Assembly: GCF_014529535.1 (NCBI RefSeq)
Contig: NW_023503372.1
Location: 3,018,988 to 3,082,987, forward strand
DNA from: Bradysia coprophila
Lineage: Eukaryota; Arthropoda; Insecta; Diptera; Sciaridae
Direction: 5' to 3'
DNA length: 64,000 nt
The position numbers were made by a program, and so were the translations under genes. Under the pieces are notes generated by a model. That model did not search any database, was not told the origin of the DNA, and worked only from the letters and a program-made list of their open reading frames with translations. Shown here piece by piece: positions 33,936 to 44,500 of the stretch (the stretch's first letter is position 1; every line of letters starts with the position of its first letter).

Positions 33936-34816
33936 GGGTTGTATTGGATTTTGGCTTCAACTACATTGAGGTATGAGTCATGGAAAAATCAGTCTACATC
34001 GGTATAATTCTGGGTATGTCTTAGACACCCACCATGAAAATGAAAACCCGGTTTTCCCTCATTACCACATGTCTCACCTTTCTAATGACAATCATGCAAG
34101 ACTAGTGAGATGGTGAATGTGCAAGTGAAAATATGACAATTAAGTAAAGTTTATTTTACTCTACCATGCACTTCTTACTCTACTGGAAGAATCTGGTACG
34201 AAATGCAGCAAAACCCTCTCCAGCAACAAACTTCGTTTCGACGCTGTCAAAATACCACCTTATTCATTTGTTTATAAATCAAACAATGTTGACTAATTTC
34301 TAATTTTACATGTAAAATGCGTAGGCTACGTTGCATGTTTACCACCTTAATAAATGTAGTTAGGTTGCTAGAGAGGGTATAGAGGGCAGACTTGTTTCAA
34401 AAAATTTATTTTGAGGCAATAACAACTGCTGACTCACTTAAGTGAATTTGATTTGTTACTAAGAAGAAAAGTCCAGCAATGGCTGAAACACCCTACCCGG
34501 CTGATAGAGACAATTTTTGCTCAACTTTCTACTTGGATCTAGAATTTCATATCGACATCATCTCTTGCCTCTAATCCAAATTCCACATTCGCAATGTTGC
34601 AGACCCGATAGAGCATCTGTTGCTGTTTCGAATTAAAATTTTCTGAAACTAGTTGTCATGTTTAGACTATTTCAGTAAAAAGAACACATCAAAACTAAGT
34701 CGCAAACGTCGAAACGTTTTCCTGCTTCGAAGCCGAAAGTAAGGGGTCATACATAAATATATTAGAATTGTGGATCTTGATTTTTGTCTCTTGGCACGAG
34801 AAGTTGTATATAATGT
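33936..34816. other. Intergenic between LINE remnant and Copia element
   Basis: No gene recognised; host sequence in which both retroelements are embedded. Confidence 0.35.
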
Positions 34817-34821
34817 ATCTG

Positions 34822-34972
34822 TGTTGAAGAATGTATTGCATAGCATTCTTTCGCGTATCGGATGTAACGTAGACAAAACAATAATTTAGTTTTATATCGA
34901 GTCGTTTATTAAGTTCAATAAATTTATATTTCATTCACTCAGCAACCGTCGGTCTTTTAACACACTCTAACA
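34822..34972 (+). repeat. Copia 5' LTR
   Basis: Starts TGTTGAAG and ends CTCTAACA; identical to 39575-39725. Short for a Copia LTR. Confidence 0.95.
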
Positions 34973-34985
34973 TGGTAGCAGAGCG
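34973..34985 (+). other. Copia primer-binding site
   Basis: TGGTAGCAGAGCG lies immediately after the 5' LTR. It matches the internal initiator-Met-tRNA fragment used as primer by Copia-type elements. Confidence 0.8.
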
Positions 34986-35143
34986 TGGTTGAATTTTTTG
35001 CTAAATAAACAAAACTGTTTTTTTTTGTGCATTGAAACATTAAACCGGACGGTATAAAATTTGTCGAATTTTATAAGTGAATCGAAGCGATCGTTTTGTG
35101 CTGGATTTTTTTTTTGTTGTTGCTAAGCAAGCGAATAAGAACA

Positions 35144-38100
35144 ATGTCTAAAGTAGATTTTGAAATCGTGAAGTTGAAGGGCAGTGAAAATTTTCATCTG
35201 TGGAAATTTGCAATGTCGAACTATTTGGAGCACAAAGGATTGGAAAAAACGATAACGGTCATAGAAGACGGCACTGTGAAAGAGACAGATGCCACAAAAT
35301 TGGCTCAGGCTAAGTCGGGCTTAGCGCTGAGTGTAGACCCGTCGTTGTACACTCATATCCAGACGGCCACCTCCGCTTTGGAAATTTGGAAAAAATTTCA
35401 AGCCTTGTACGAGGACAAAGGGTTATGTCGAAAGATAAGTTTGCTGCGGAAATTAATTTCGACCAGATTATCAGCGTGCGCATCAATGAACATTTACATT
35501 GACGAAATCACGGAAGTTTCCAACAAGTTAAAGGGAATTGGATTCGACGTCGGTGAAGACTGGTTGGGCGCAATTTTGTTAGCGGGGCTAACCGACGAAT
35601 ACAGACCCCTGATAATGGCAATCGAAGCAAATAAAGATAAGTTGACATCGGATTTGGTCATATCGAAGTTGCTGGATATGGAACCCGTCAATTCTGGTAA
35701 TGCGTTCTTCGCGAAAAAGGGCTGGAAAGGTAAAGGTAAAAAGTCGTCAAGTGCTAAAAACAATTCGAAAAGTGAGAAAGACAAAAGTGATTCCGCTCAA
35801 AAAGACAAAAAGTGTTACATTTGTGGTTCGGGTAATCATTTGAAGAGGAATTGTCCTAAAAATGACGATGGAAAAAAGGATAAGGATAACGATAAATCTA
35901 AATCCACTGCTTTTCTCTCTTTCATGTGTAACCAAAGACAGATTGATCAAAATGATTGGTTTTTAGACAGCGGAAGCAGTCGTCATACGTGTCCAAATGA
36001 AGAAAAATTCATCAATAGGAAGGCACCGGTCGAGAGGGAAATTCTGACAGCCAACAATACATTAATGGAAGTGAATTTTTCGGGGGACATCGAGACTTCA
36101 TTTAACAACACCGACGTTTTGTTAAAGGACGTTCAGTATGCACCGGACTGCGCCGCAAACTTGCTCTCGATTTCGAAAATGTGTGACAAAGGTAATGAGA
36201 TTGTTTTCAACAAAGACGGTTGCTTTATTTATACAGGAGCAGATGACCTCTTGGCTCATATCAAACCCAGTAACGGTGTCTACAGATTGAAGTGTGACAC
36301 GTCCAAAGCTTTTTTATCCCAAAGTGCGACACTATGGCATAAAAGATTGGGCCACCTGAATTATGACAGCATGTGCAAAATGCGGGACGGTGCAGTAGAC
36401 GGGGTGAAATTCACAAACGGCAAGATTGGCTTACCGAATTGCGATGTATGCGCTGAAGGGAAACAGAACCGATTACCTTTTAGATCAAGTACTACAAAAA
36501 CCAAACGCGTCCTCGAATTGGTACATTCTGATGTAGCAGGACCTATGGAAAATCTCTCCATCGGCGGAGCAAGATACATGTTGACGTTCGTCGATGATTT
36601 TTCCAAGAAAGTATTCTCATACTTCCTGAAACAGAAATCTGAAGTTTTCGAGAAATACAAAGATTTTCGTGCATTGGTAGAAAATCAAACTGGACTCAAA
36701 ATACAGATCCTGCGCACAGACAAAGGTACAGAGTATTTTAATAATAACTTTATTAATGATTGCAAGGCAAATGGAATCCAACATCAATCGACCCAATCGT
36801 ATACGCCACAATCGAACGGGGTGGCAGAACGTTTTAACCGTACAATCGAGGAAAAAGCACGTTGCTTACTTTTCGAGGCAAAATTGAAGAAGCAGTATTG
36901 GGCAGAAGCCTGTAACATGGCGGTCTACATCATAAACAGGTCAGTAAACGCATCTTCACAGAACACGACTCCAGAGGAAATCTGGACAGGAGTTAAGGCC
37001 GACTTGAGTCACTTGAGGACGTTCGGATCAGAAGTGATGGTACATATACCAAACGAGAAACGGAAGAAGTGGGATAAAAAATCCCAAAAACTCATCTTCA
37101 CCGGATACGACAGCAACATCAAAGGGTTTCGTTGCATTGACCCGCATACAATGAAATTCACTGTGAGCAGAGACGTAATATTCCATGAAGAAATTCTCGC
37201 TGATAACGTCGACGAAGTGGAGCCACTCGGCTCCAAAATCATAATGACTGACGAGGTAATTGACCAGCCTGAGTTACAGATTATAGCTGAAGCTGAAGAG
37301 ACGGACGCCGATGCTGACGCTCAACTACACGATAATGACATCGACGCATTTTTTGAAGAGGACGAAGTTGTCAGTGACAGTAATGAGGATTCTACAGTTA
37401 AGAAGTCAAGAGGAAAACAGTACGAAAAAACCAGAACCAATCCACACAGGAAAGCAAGAAGGGTAAACTCGTGGAATCTGTTAAATTTCGTTTTTTTGGC
37501 AGAACCTACGACTTACAAAGAAGCTCTTGTACACCCCAAAGCCGACGATTGGAAACAGGCAATGAAGGACGAAATGGATTCGCACATTTTTAATGGAACC
37601 TGGGGGCTTACGGAATTACCGCCAGGTCGAAAGGCCATTCGCTCAAAGTGGGTATTTAAAAATAAGAGAAACCAAGATGGCGAGATCGTACGCCATAAGG
37701 CCAGACTTGTTGCAAAAGGATGCGCGCAAATCCATGGTGTCGATTACGAGGAGACTTTCTCACCAGTTGTGCGTTACGCATCACTGCGCTTCTTATTTGC
37801 TTTGGCAGTGAAACGGAATCTCAAATGCTACCAAATGGACGCGGTTACAGCATATCTGCATGGGGAAGTCACCGAAGAAATATATATGACCCAACCAGAA
37901 GGATACAACGACGGATCCGACAGAGTGTGCAAGCTGAATCGTGCCATTTACGGGCTGAAACAGGCCGGTCGTCTATGGAACGTAAAATTGGACGAAGCAT
38001 TGCTAAAATTCGGGATGTCGAAAAGCAAGTTAGATCCCTGCATATACTTTCAAACTCATTTGAATATATTTATAGCAATCTACGTCGACGACTTCCTGAT

Positions 38101-39040
38101 TTTTCATGAATCACCGGATGATCTGACCGAACTGAAAGACTATCTGAATGCCACGTTCAGGATGAAAGACGTGGGACCCGTTCAAGAATGCTTGGGTATG
38201 AGAATTACACAAGGTGATGGATGGATCGAAATTGACCAAGAGAGATACACGAGGGACATCCTTAACCGATTTGGCATGTCCGAATGCAAGCCATCGGGAA
38301 CGCCAAGGGAAACGAATCAGAAATTGTCTATCGACCAAGTGACAGATGATAATTCCTTAGTCGGGAAAATCCCTTTTCAGGAAGCCGTCGGTAGTCTCAT
38401 CTACTTGGCACAAGCAACTCGTCCAGATATTTCATACGCAGTGAACGACATCAGTCGCTTCAATAACTCACACGCAGAGGTTCATTGGACAGCGGTGAAG
38501 CGCATAATGAGATACCTGCAAGGAACGTTATCAACAAAGTTGAGGTACTCAAAATCTGACAACATGGAACTCTCATGCTATTCGGATTCCGACTGGGCGG
38601 CGGACACCGATTCTAGACGATCGTGCGCGGGACATGTCGTTCTTATGGCCGGCGGCGCTATAAGTTGGTCAAGTAAGAAACAACGCACAGTGGCTCTTTC
38701 GAGCACCGAAGCGGAATATATGGCGCTATCTAGCGCGGTATGTGATGTGATCTGGTTGCAACAACTAGCTAAAGAATTGGACACCCAACGAGACAAGTGC
38801 ACGTTAATCTTCTGCGACAATGAAAGCACGATCAAGTTGAGCAAAACTGACGCTTACAGACCCAGAACCAAGCACATAGACATAAGGTTCCATCACGTGC
38901 GTGATAAAGTTGCACTTGGTGTCATCAGCATTAAATACGTGTCAACAAACGACAATGCAGCAGACTCGCTGACTAAAGCTGTGACTAAACAAAAAAACGA
39001 TTCGTGTGCGGCGAAAATGGGGTTATCAATCGAACATTAA
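35144..39040 (+). CDS. Copia gag-pol polyprotein
   Basis: A single open frame (opens at an ATG at 35096; the ATG at 35144, MSKVDFEIVKLKG, is the more likely start because the upstream residues are hydrophobic and unlike gag). Counting from 35096, the regions in order are a gag capsid-like region and a CCHC zinc knuckle (CYICGSGNHLKRNC, about residue 240). The aspartic protease LDSGSS (about 290) and the pre-integrase LWHKRLGHL (about 414) follow. The integrase core has HSDVAGP, LRTDKGTEY and NGVAERFNR (about 478-575). Reverse transcriptase has WVFKNKRNQDG and the catalytic YVDD (996), and RNase H has SDSDWAAD, STEAEYMAL and DNESTIKL (1162 onward). No internal stop; about 1298 aa. Probably mobile or recently mobile. 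Confidence 0.96.
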   Translation: MSKVDFEIVKLKGSENFHLWKFAMSNYLEHKGLEKTITVIEDGTVKETDATKLAQAKSGLALSVDPSLYTHIQTATSALEIWKKFQALYEDKGLCRKISLLRKLISTRLSACASMNIYIDEITEVSNKLKGIGFDVGEDWLGAILLAGLTDEYRPLIMAIEANKDKLTSDLVISKLLDMEPVNSGNAFFAKKGWKGKGKKSSSAKNNSKSEKDKSDSAQKDKKCYICGSGNHLKRNCPKNDDGKKDKDNDKSKSTAFLSFMCNQRQIDQNDWFLDSGSSRHTCPNEEKFINRKAPVEREILTANNTLMEVNFSGDIETSFNNTDVLLKDVQYAPDCAANLLSISKMCDKGNEIVFNKDGCFIYTGADDLLAHIKPSNGVYRLKCDTSKAFLSQSATLWHKRLGHLNYDSMCKMRDGAVDGVKFTNGKIGLPNCDVCAEGKQNRLPFRSSTTKTKRVLELVHSDVAGPMENLSIGGARYMLTFVDDFSKKVFSYFLKQKSEVFEKYKDFRALVENQTGLKIQILRTDKGTEYFNNNFINDCKANGIQHQSTQSYTPQSNGVAERFNRTIEEKARCLLFEAKLKKQYWAEACNMAVYIINRSVNASSQNTTPEEIWTGVKADLSHLRTFGSEVMVHIPNEKRKKWDKKSQKLIFTGYDSNIKGFRCIDPHTMKFTVSRDVIFHEEILADNVDEVEPLGSKIIMTDEVIDQPELQIIAEAEETDADADAQLHDNDIDAFFEEDEVVSDSNEDSTVKKSRGKQYEKTRTNPHRKARRVNSWNLLNFVFLAEPTTYKEALVHPKADDWKQAMKDEMDSHIFNGTWGLTELPPGRKAIRSKWVFKNKRNQDGEIVRHKARLVAKGCAQIHGVDYEETFSPVVRYASLRFLFALAVKRNLKCYQMDAVTAYLHGEVTEEIYMTQPEGYNDGSDRVCKLNRAIYGLKQAGRLWNVKLDEALLKFGMSKSKLDPCIYFQTHLNIFIAIYVDDFLIFHESPDDLTELKDYLNATFRMKDVGPVQECLGMRITQGDGWIEIDQERYTRDILNRFGMSECKPSGTPRETNQKLSIDQVTDDNSLVGKIPFQEAVGSLIYLAQATRPDISYAVNDISRFNNSHAEVHWTAVKRIMRYLQGTLSTKLRYSKSDNMELSCYSDSDWAADTDSRRSCAGHVVLMAGGAISWSSKKQRTVALSSTEAEYMALSSAVCDVIWLQQLAKELDTQRDKCTLIFCDNESTIKLSKTDAYRPRTKHIDIRFHHVRDKVALGVISIKYVSTNDNAADSLTKAVTKQKNDSCAAKMGLSIEH

Positions 39041-39206
39041 TTGGTCTTAGTCGACGTTTTTTTTATTATTTCTTCTTCGATTGCAATTAATTGAGTTCTT
39101 TATTCTTTAACCAACAGTAAATATTCAGTCTAACTTAGACAACCGCTCCGGAACAACGTTTTTTTTGGCAACACTCCGACATACATTTCCGATTTTCTGT
39201 TCAAAC

Positions 39207-39449
39207 ATGGGCAACTGGTTCAGTACACCTAATTCCGAGACAAAAACGATCGAATCGGACGGGGAGGTGAACAACAACGTAGTAATTCAGGGGGAGACAA
39301 TGGACTACGGATTCGAAGTCATGGTACTCACGGCGATTATATGTGCCCTGAAAATTTTTGAAATTACGATTTACTGCTACAAGAGGCATACGAAGTTTGT
39401 GAAGTCGAACTATGAAAAGGATTTGAAGTTGTCGGGCGATAAAGTTTGA
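39207..39449 (+). CDS. Small ORF 3' of pol in the Copia element (putative acylated membrane protein)
   Basis: 80-residue ORF between pol and the 3' LTR. The frame also opens at an upstream ATG (39165). The ATG at 39207 gives MGNWFST, a textbook N-myristoylation pattern (Gly2, Ser6). A central hydrophobic segment of about 20 residues (VMVLTAIICALKIFEITIYC) looks like a membrane span. It is followed by a basic tail (KRHTKFVKSNYEK). Canonical Copia has nothing here. Function unknown: membrane targeting, or a small envelope-independent accessory protein, are only guesses. Its intact frame in a recent insertion supports real coding. Confidence 0.6.
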   Translation: MGNWFSTPNSETKTIESDGEVNNNVVIQGETMDYGFEVMVLTAIICALKIFEITIYCYKRHTKFVKSNYEKDLKLSGDKV

Positions 39450-39565
39450 TTTTTTATTTTTTTTTGGCGAATAAGATTTTTCAAGGGAAAGTTTAAATTT
39501 TTCGAGTTTTTTTTGAAAATGTTAAAGTGAAAATTCCTATCCCCAAAATTGTTATTGTATCCGTT

Positions 39566-39574
39566 AAGGGAGAG
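39566..39574 (+). other. Copia polypurine tract
   Basis: AAGGGAGAG directly abuts the 3' LTR; expected primer for plus-strand DNA. Confidence 0.75.
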
Positions 39575-39725
39575 TGTTGAAGAATGTATTGCATAGCATT
39601 CTTTCGCGTATCGGATGTAACGTAGACAAAACAATAATTTAGTTTTATATCGAGTCGTTTATTAAGTTCAATAAATTTATATTTCATTCACTCAGCAACC
39701 GTCGGTCTTTTAACACACTCTAACA
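39575..39725 (+). repeat. Copia 3' LTR
   Basis: Identical to the 5' LTR at 34822-34972; followed by ATCTG. Confidence 0.95.
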
Positions 39726-39730
39726 ATCTG

Positions 39731-40439
39731 CCTTGGACAGCTGATCTAAGCACTTTCGCAACACTGGGTTGCTCAAATCTATCGTCCATGACCAACACAC
39801 TGGAATGCGTTGACAAGACATTATATACGTCAATAATTATTTCTTAAGCATTGTCCTTTTAATGGGACCGATAAGAGAATTGGTGAAATACACTCCATGA
39901 TAAACTCTCCAATATAATGCCATCATAGATCAGAAATCTTGCTAGTATTCTTTTGTCCCCAAATTTAATGCCGAAAAATTAAAAAAATTTCTCCCGAAAG
40001 AGTAAAAAAAATCTCAACTAACATACAAAAATTTTATATTATTCCCATTTTACTCGATGTTTTCTCGGGTCCTCAAAACCGTCGCTTAATGTAACAAAAA
40101 TCACCCGTCCTCAAAACAACCATTTGTATGTCGACATTATACAAAATACAAAATTTTGAACAGGAGCACATAAAATTGAATCTGATTTACAGCGAGTCTA
40201 TGTTTATTATATCCAGTAAATATTCTTCTTGCAATTTATGTGCTCCTATTGAAAATGTGTGTTTGTATTTGAAATATACCATGCAGAATGGTCATTTTGA
40301 GGACCTTCGTTTTTGTTACATGAAATTAATGATGATTTTGAGGATATACGAGTCAAACAAGCGTTTATGAAATGTTTGTTTATAGTTACTATAACGAAGA
40401 AGACAAAAATAATGTAATGGACTCTGACTGATATGATCA
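39731..40439. other. Intergenic
   Basis: No gene. Contains a local inverted pair: AACAGGAGCACATAAAATTG (40160) against AATTTATGTGCTCCTATTG (40233). Confidence 0.4.
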
Positions 40440-40695
40440 TTATAATAGATCATCTTCAAGTTACGGTACTTTCAAACGTAACCTCAGATAATTTTCGTTG
40501 TGTTTTATTTAACCAAAAATTTTATGTCAAAAAGGAGCTGCCATTTGAGTACTAAATTTAAATTCCTGTGTAAAAAAGAGAACGAACAATAGGCGGCGGT
40601 TCAAATCTTTCGTTCAAATGACATTATTTTTAACGTGGATAACAGTTCTTAACGTGGATGGCATTTCAAACGGCCTTGAAGATGATCTATAGTAA
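40440..40695. mobile_element. MITE with ATAGATCATCTTCAAG ends, long copy
   Basis: Ends TAGATCATCTTCAAGTTACG and GGCCTTGAAGATGATCTATA are inverted. Internal blocks match 21020-21166 in the opposite orientation. A direct repeat TTAACGTGGAT occurs twice near 40632 and 40651. Confidence 0.75.
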
Positions 40696-40805
40696 AATTC
40701 TCTGTTTTCGCTCTTTTTTGTCACATATCAGCAGAAACACGAAAAATAAGAAACTCGTATATCGCGGACATTCTCAAAATATTGTCTCATTTAAAAGATT
40801 TCACT

Positions 40806-41002
40806 ATAGGTTTGTTCCAAGGCTGTATGAATTGTCAAATTTCATCCACAGAACCATAACCTCAATAATATTTCTGTGTAAATCGCGTAGGCGACGTTAT
40901 TATATTTGTATGAAATATCACGTAAGCGACGTTGCTGTGGATGAAATTGTCGTGGTTCGGGTTGTCAAAGTTCGTGTTTACAGTTATTTGGAACAAACCT
41001 AT
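40806..41002. mobile_element. MITE with ATAGGTTTGTTCCAA ends
   Basis: Perfect 15-bp inverted ends at 40806-40820 and 40988-41002. Long imperfect internal complementarity (TTTCATCCACAG / CTGTGGATGAAA; GCGTAGGCGACGTTA / related TAAGCGACGTTG) makes it a near-hairpin. Confidence 0.75.
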
Positions 41003-41336
41003 GAACTTAGTCAAATATGGTTCGAAGGAAATTGTCGTCAAAGTCGTTAATCGTAACATGAGTATTGTTTTTGAAACGTCAAATCACCAACACAAAAATT
41101 TAGTGTCGATTGTGAAAATTGTAATAATTTCGGTGATTTCGATGTGACTTGATTCACATTTTGTGCGGAAATGTGCTTCTTGTGTTTTTTTAACATTACA
41201 ATCAACGGTTTACTTAAAATATTCGTCAAAGCCAACGAAATTATGAAAAATTTATTATGGCCAATTATGTAAACAAACAACAAACAATATTGGCGTTTGG
41301 TATGATGTGAGTTGCAGAAGAGATGACCCAGTAGAA

Positions 41337-41510
41337 ATAGGTTTCTTCCATCGTACCGTAAAAACGAATTTTGACAAGCCGACCGTCATCCACAGAAGCA
41401 AACATAACCACAACTTAAACAAATTTGTTCGTTAAAAGTTCAAAGTGAGGTTGTGTTGGCCTATCTGTATATGACTTTTTACATTTTGAACGGCCTTGGA
41501 AGAAACCTAT
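41337..41510. mobile_element. MITE with ATAGGTTTCTTCCA ends
   Basis: 14-bp inverted ends (41337-41350 and 41497-41510), one base different from the element at 40806-41002. About 174 bp, no ORF. Likely the same family. Confidence 0.7.
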
Positions 41511-44500
41511 AAAATGTCGGCGGTAATCTTAAAAATTACGTTTTAGCGGAAACGCTTTAGTTTAAATGTGTGTACGTTTCCGATGAAATAAATTAGTGAG
41601 GATCTTTACGATAACACCTTTAGTTAGAGGGGTGTCACAAACGAAAAACAAGTGAGACGAAAACTGAACTGATTAATGTTAATAGCAGAGAATGTTAAAA
41701 GATGAGAAATGTAAAATTAGAGATAATAACCAAATTGTTTGTAACTGTGATGTATATATCATTTTATTGTCGTAAATAAATTAAACCTAAACGTAAACGT
41801 AAACAATTGAAGTAAAAGATTTTATATAAATCTATTGAAAATATTTCATGCTTTTTACACCGATCTCGTCTCAGATCCCTAAAGATCACACATCAATGCT
41901 TTGCTGAAAAGCATACGTTTGGGCGTTTATTAAATACTGGATTTCAGTTTACTTTTGATGATTAAAAATTAAATATTTATTTTCGATGATAACTTCGTAT
42001 CCGCGTATTTTCAGGAAAAGGTGGGACTACTGTTATGTAGTAAAATATGTTGGGTTTGAGCAAAAATAAAAAATGCTTGTGGTGGTACTACGAAAAACGC
42101 AATAGTTCACGAAAATTGGCAAAAATTATGCGTTTTCTCATAGAAGGTTACATCACCATTTAGTATTGTTACTGAAAGCCCATACTTCTTGACAAAAAAA
42201 CGATAGTCCCACTTTTCCAAAAAGGACGCGGTCTTAAGTTGTGATCATAACCGAAAAAAACTGCTGAACAAAACGCATGGTATACTAAACACAGGTAACA
42301 GAATTATATTTATAGCAACACAGAGTGAGATTAGTGAAACAAAGACTAATCGCACTTTGTCCGATCAGTGATTTAGAAAATAATTATACTCCGTGCGAAT
42401 AGTGAAATAATGGCAGGGCCTATTTTTAAGAATTTAATTCTTAAAAATTCCAAAAAATAGGCTTTGGACTTGAAAAGCAACAGCAAACTAAACCGGAACT
42501 GGCTCTACAAGGATTTGCTAGAATTCTAAAGAGTTGATTTTCATTGCTTTTCGAGGATTTTCTTAGATAAAGATTTTTTTTGAGGATTTTCAACAAATTT
42601 TCTTAACAATGGATTTCCTTTTGAGTGCAAAGGTATTTTCTACGTTAATTTGCCCCGTGTCCTTGTCTCAAGACTACGGTCTCTCCTTTTTGAGACTCGA
42701 GACTTTTTTTAAAAACTTTAGTAACACATTCGATTCACGAACCGAGTATTTATTTTCCAATTTAATCAACAAAGGCAATTGAATTTTTACTGAATTTCAA
42801 TTTTTCGTGTATATATTCGTAAATATCATTGGATCGTTACGCAAACACCTGGACGTCTTCTTACTGAAAATGTCTTCAATGTACTCATTTTATACATACA
42901 CACGAATATAAGCAGAATTTTACGACTACCTGTAGGTTTATTTCACAATAATTTCTTTTGTGAGTGAAAAAGAATAAGAGTAGTCGTCAGACTCAATCCT
43001 AAATCTTGCTTTTATTTAACTTTCAAGGTTCCAATTCGAGTCGAGTATACACAACAATACGGTTTCTAATTGCATCTGGCGATATGTTTTTTTTATTCAC
43101 ATTTCATTTCGAATAAGGGAAACTTTTTTTTTTCTTCTTGAAAAATGTTTGTCTAGTTATCAGTTTTTATTCTTTATTTTTATGGGTCCGCATTTGATAT
43201 AAAATCGAGTCTCGTGCCGAATCATGTTTTATTGTTAATTGTCATTTACGATCAGTCCGTGGGTATTAAAGGCATAAATGTCACATAAAATGTTTTTAAT
43301 TTGTAAGGATGGCATCATATATAGTAAGATGGAAAATGGGAATTTAAAAAAAAAATTGTTTGATTAGTTGAATGGAGACAAAATATCTCTCGACTTCTGT
43401 TAACTTCAACGTAAAACTCAATCGAAACAAAATCAAGGGTGTAGCTCATTGAATTAATCCGCTATTTACATGGCGAACAAAATAAGGGATCAGCTCGTCC
43501 TAAGTGTTCTCTTATATACTAAGACTTCAGACTAATATAATGAAGTAGCAGATTTTCTTTCAAATACTATATACTATACAATAACTAAACAAAAGATGTT
43601 AGAAATAACTGCGCATGGATGCTTACCTAAAATTGTAGCCTACTACCTACATATGGGTGTTCCGTATTTTCGATAAAAATTATTTATCTCAAGTATACAG
43701 CGTAACATAGTGTAATTACTAAATCTATAACTTCTCTCTAAGAGGCATGGATACTTAGCTGAAATTAGAGTTTACATTTGGGCGTTTCGTGTTGTATTTT
43801 TGATGACAATTTTTTTACAAAAATCTTTCTTGAAAAACGTAAGGCACTGATACCGATACCACCATAAATGTGTCAGCTTTCCATTTCTGAAGAAGTCTTT
43901 AGATTGGATTTACAGCAAATACCTTCCGAATAGTAGAATTAAATAGGTTGCATAATGCATACGATCTCTGTGTTATTAATTTCATTGAGTTTAACTTGAA
44001 ATTGCCTCATTTTTATTTACAACTGGAATATCGTTAGCGTTACTTCAACTAATTTTTTCTTTCTTACACTATGATGGGTGAAGGAATGATCTTAATTTAA
44101 AAAAAATGGTAATTATTTGAACAAACAGTCATATTTTAGTTTAGGTTTATACATCCCTGCTTCGTACAATATACCCTTCAATTTTTTTTTTGTTTTACGT
44201 GACATTTGGTTAATCCAAAAGAAATAAAAGTAGGTAAGTTTCTCTATCTCTAAGGTATACATACCCTACGTTTAGTCAAATAATTTTCATTTACAAAAAA
44301 AAGAAGTACAATAGGGTATACGACATGATCTTGTGAGTTATGTGCCGCAACCTAAGGCAGTCAGAAAAAAAAATCTCTCACCAGTGACTTTTTTTTTTTT
44401 ACTCACCACTACCAAGCAGTAATTTCTCCTCAATCTTACGAACATCGTTCATTCATGTAAGGAATCATATACGGATTATGTGGGGGAAATTTCTCTCATC

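Larger units (their letters stand above)
34822..39725 (+). mobile_element. Complete Ty1/Copia LTR retrotransposon
   Basis: 4904-bp element with two LTRs of 151 bp that appear identical base for base. It is bounded by the 5-bp target duplication ATCTG (34817-34821 and 39726-39730). It has the usual Copia primer site after the 5' LTR, a purine tract before the 3' LTR, and one uninterrupted gag-pol frame. Order is protease, integrase, reverse transcriptase, RNase H, as in Copia. Identity of the LTRs points to a very recent insertion. An additional small ORF sits after pol. Confidence 0.97.

Noticed and set aside
40658-41050. 130-codon ORF
   Set aside because: Runs across the MITEs at 40440-40695 and 40806-41002; explained by repeat sequence.
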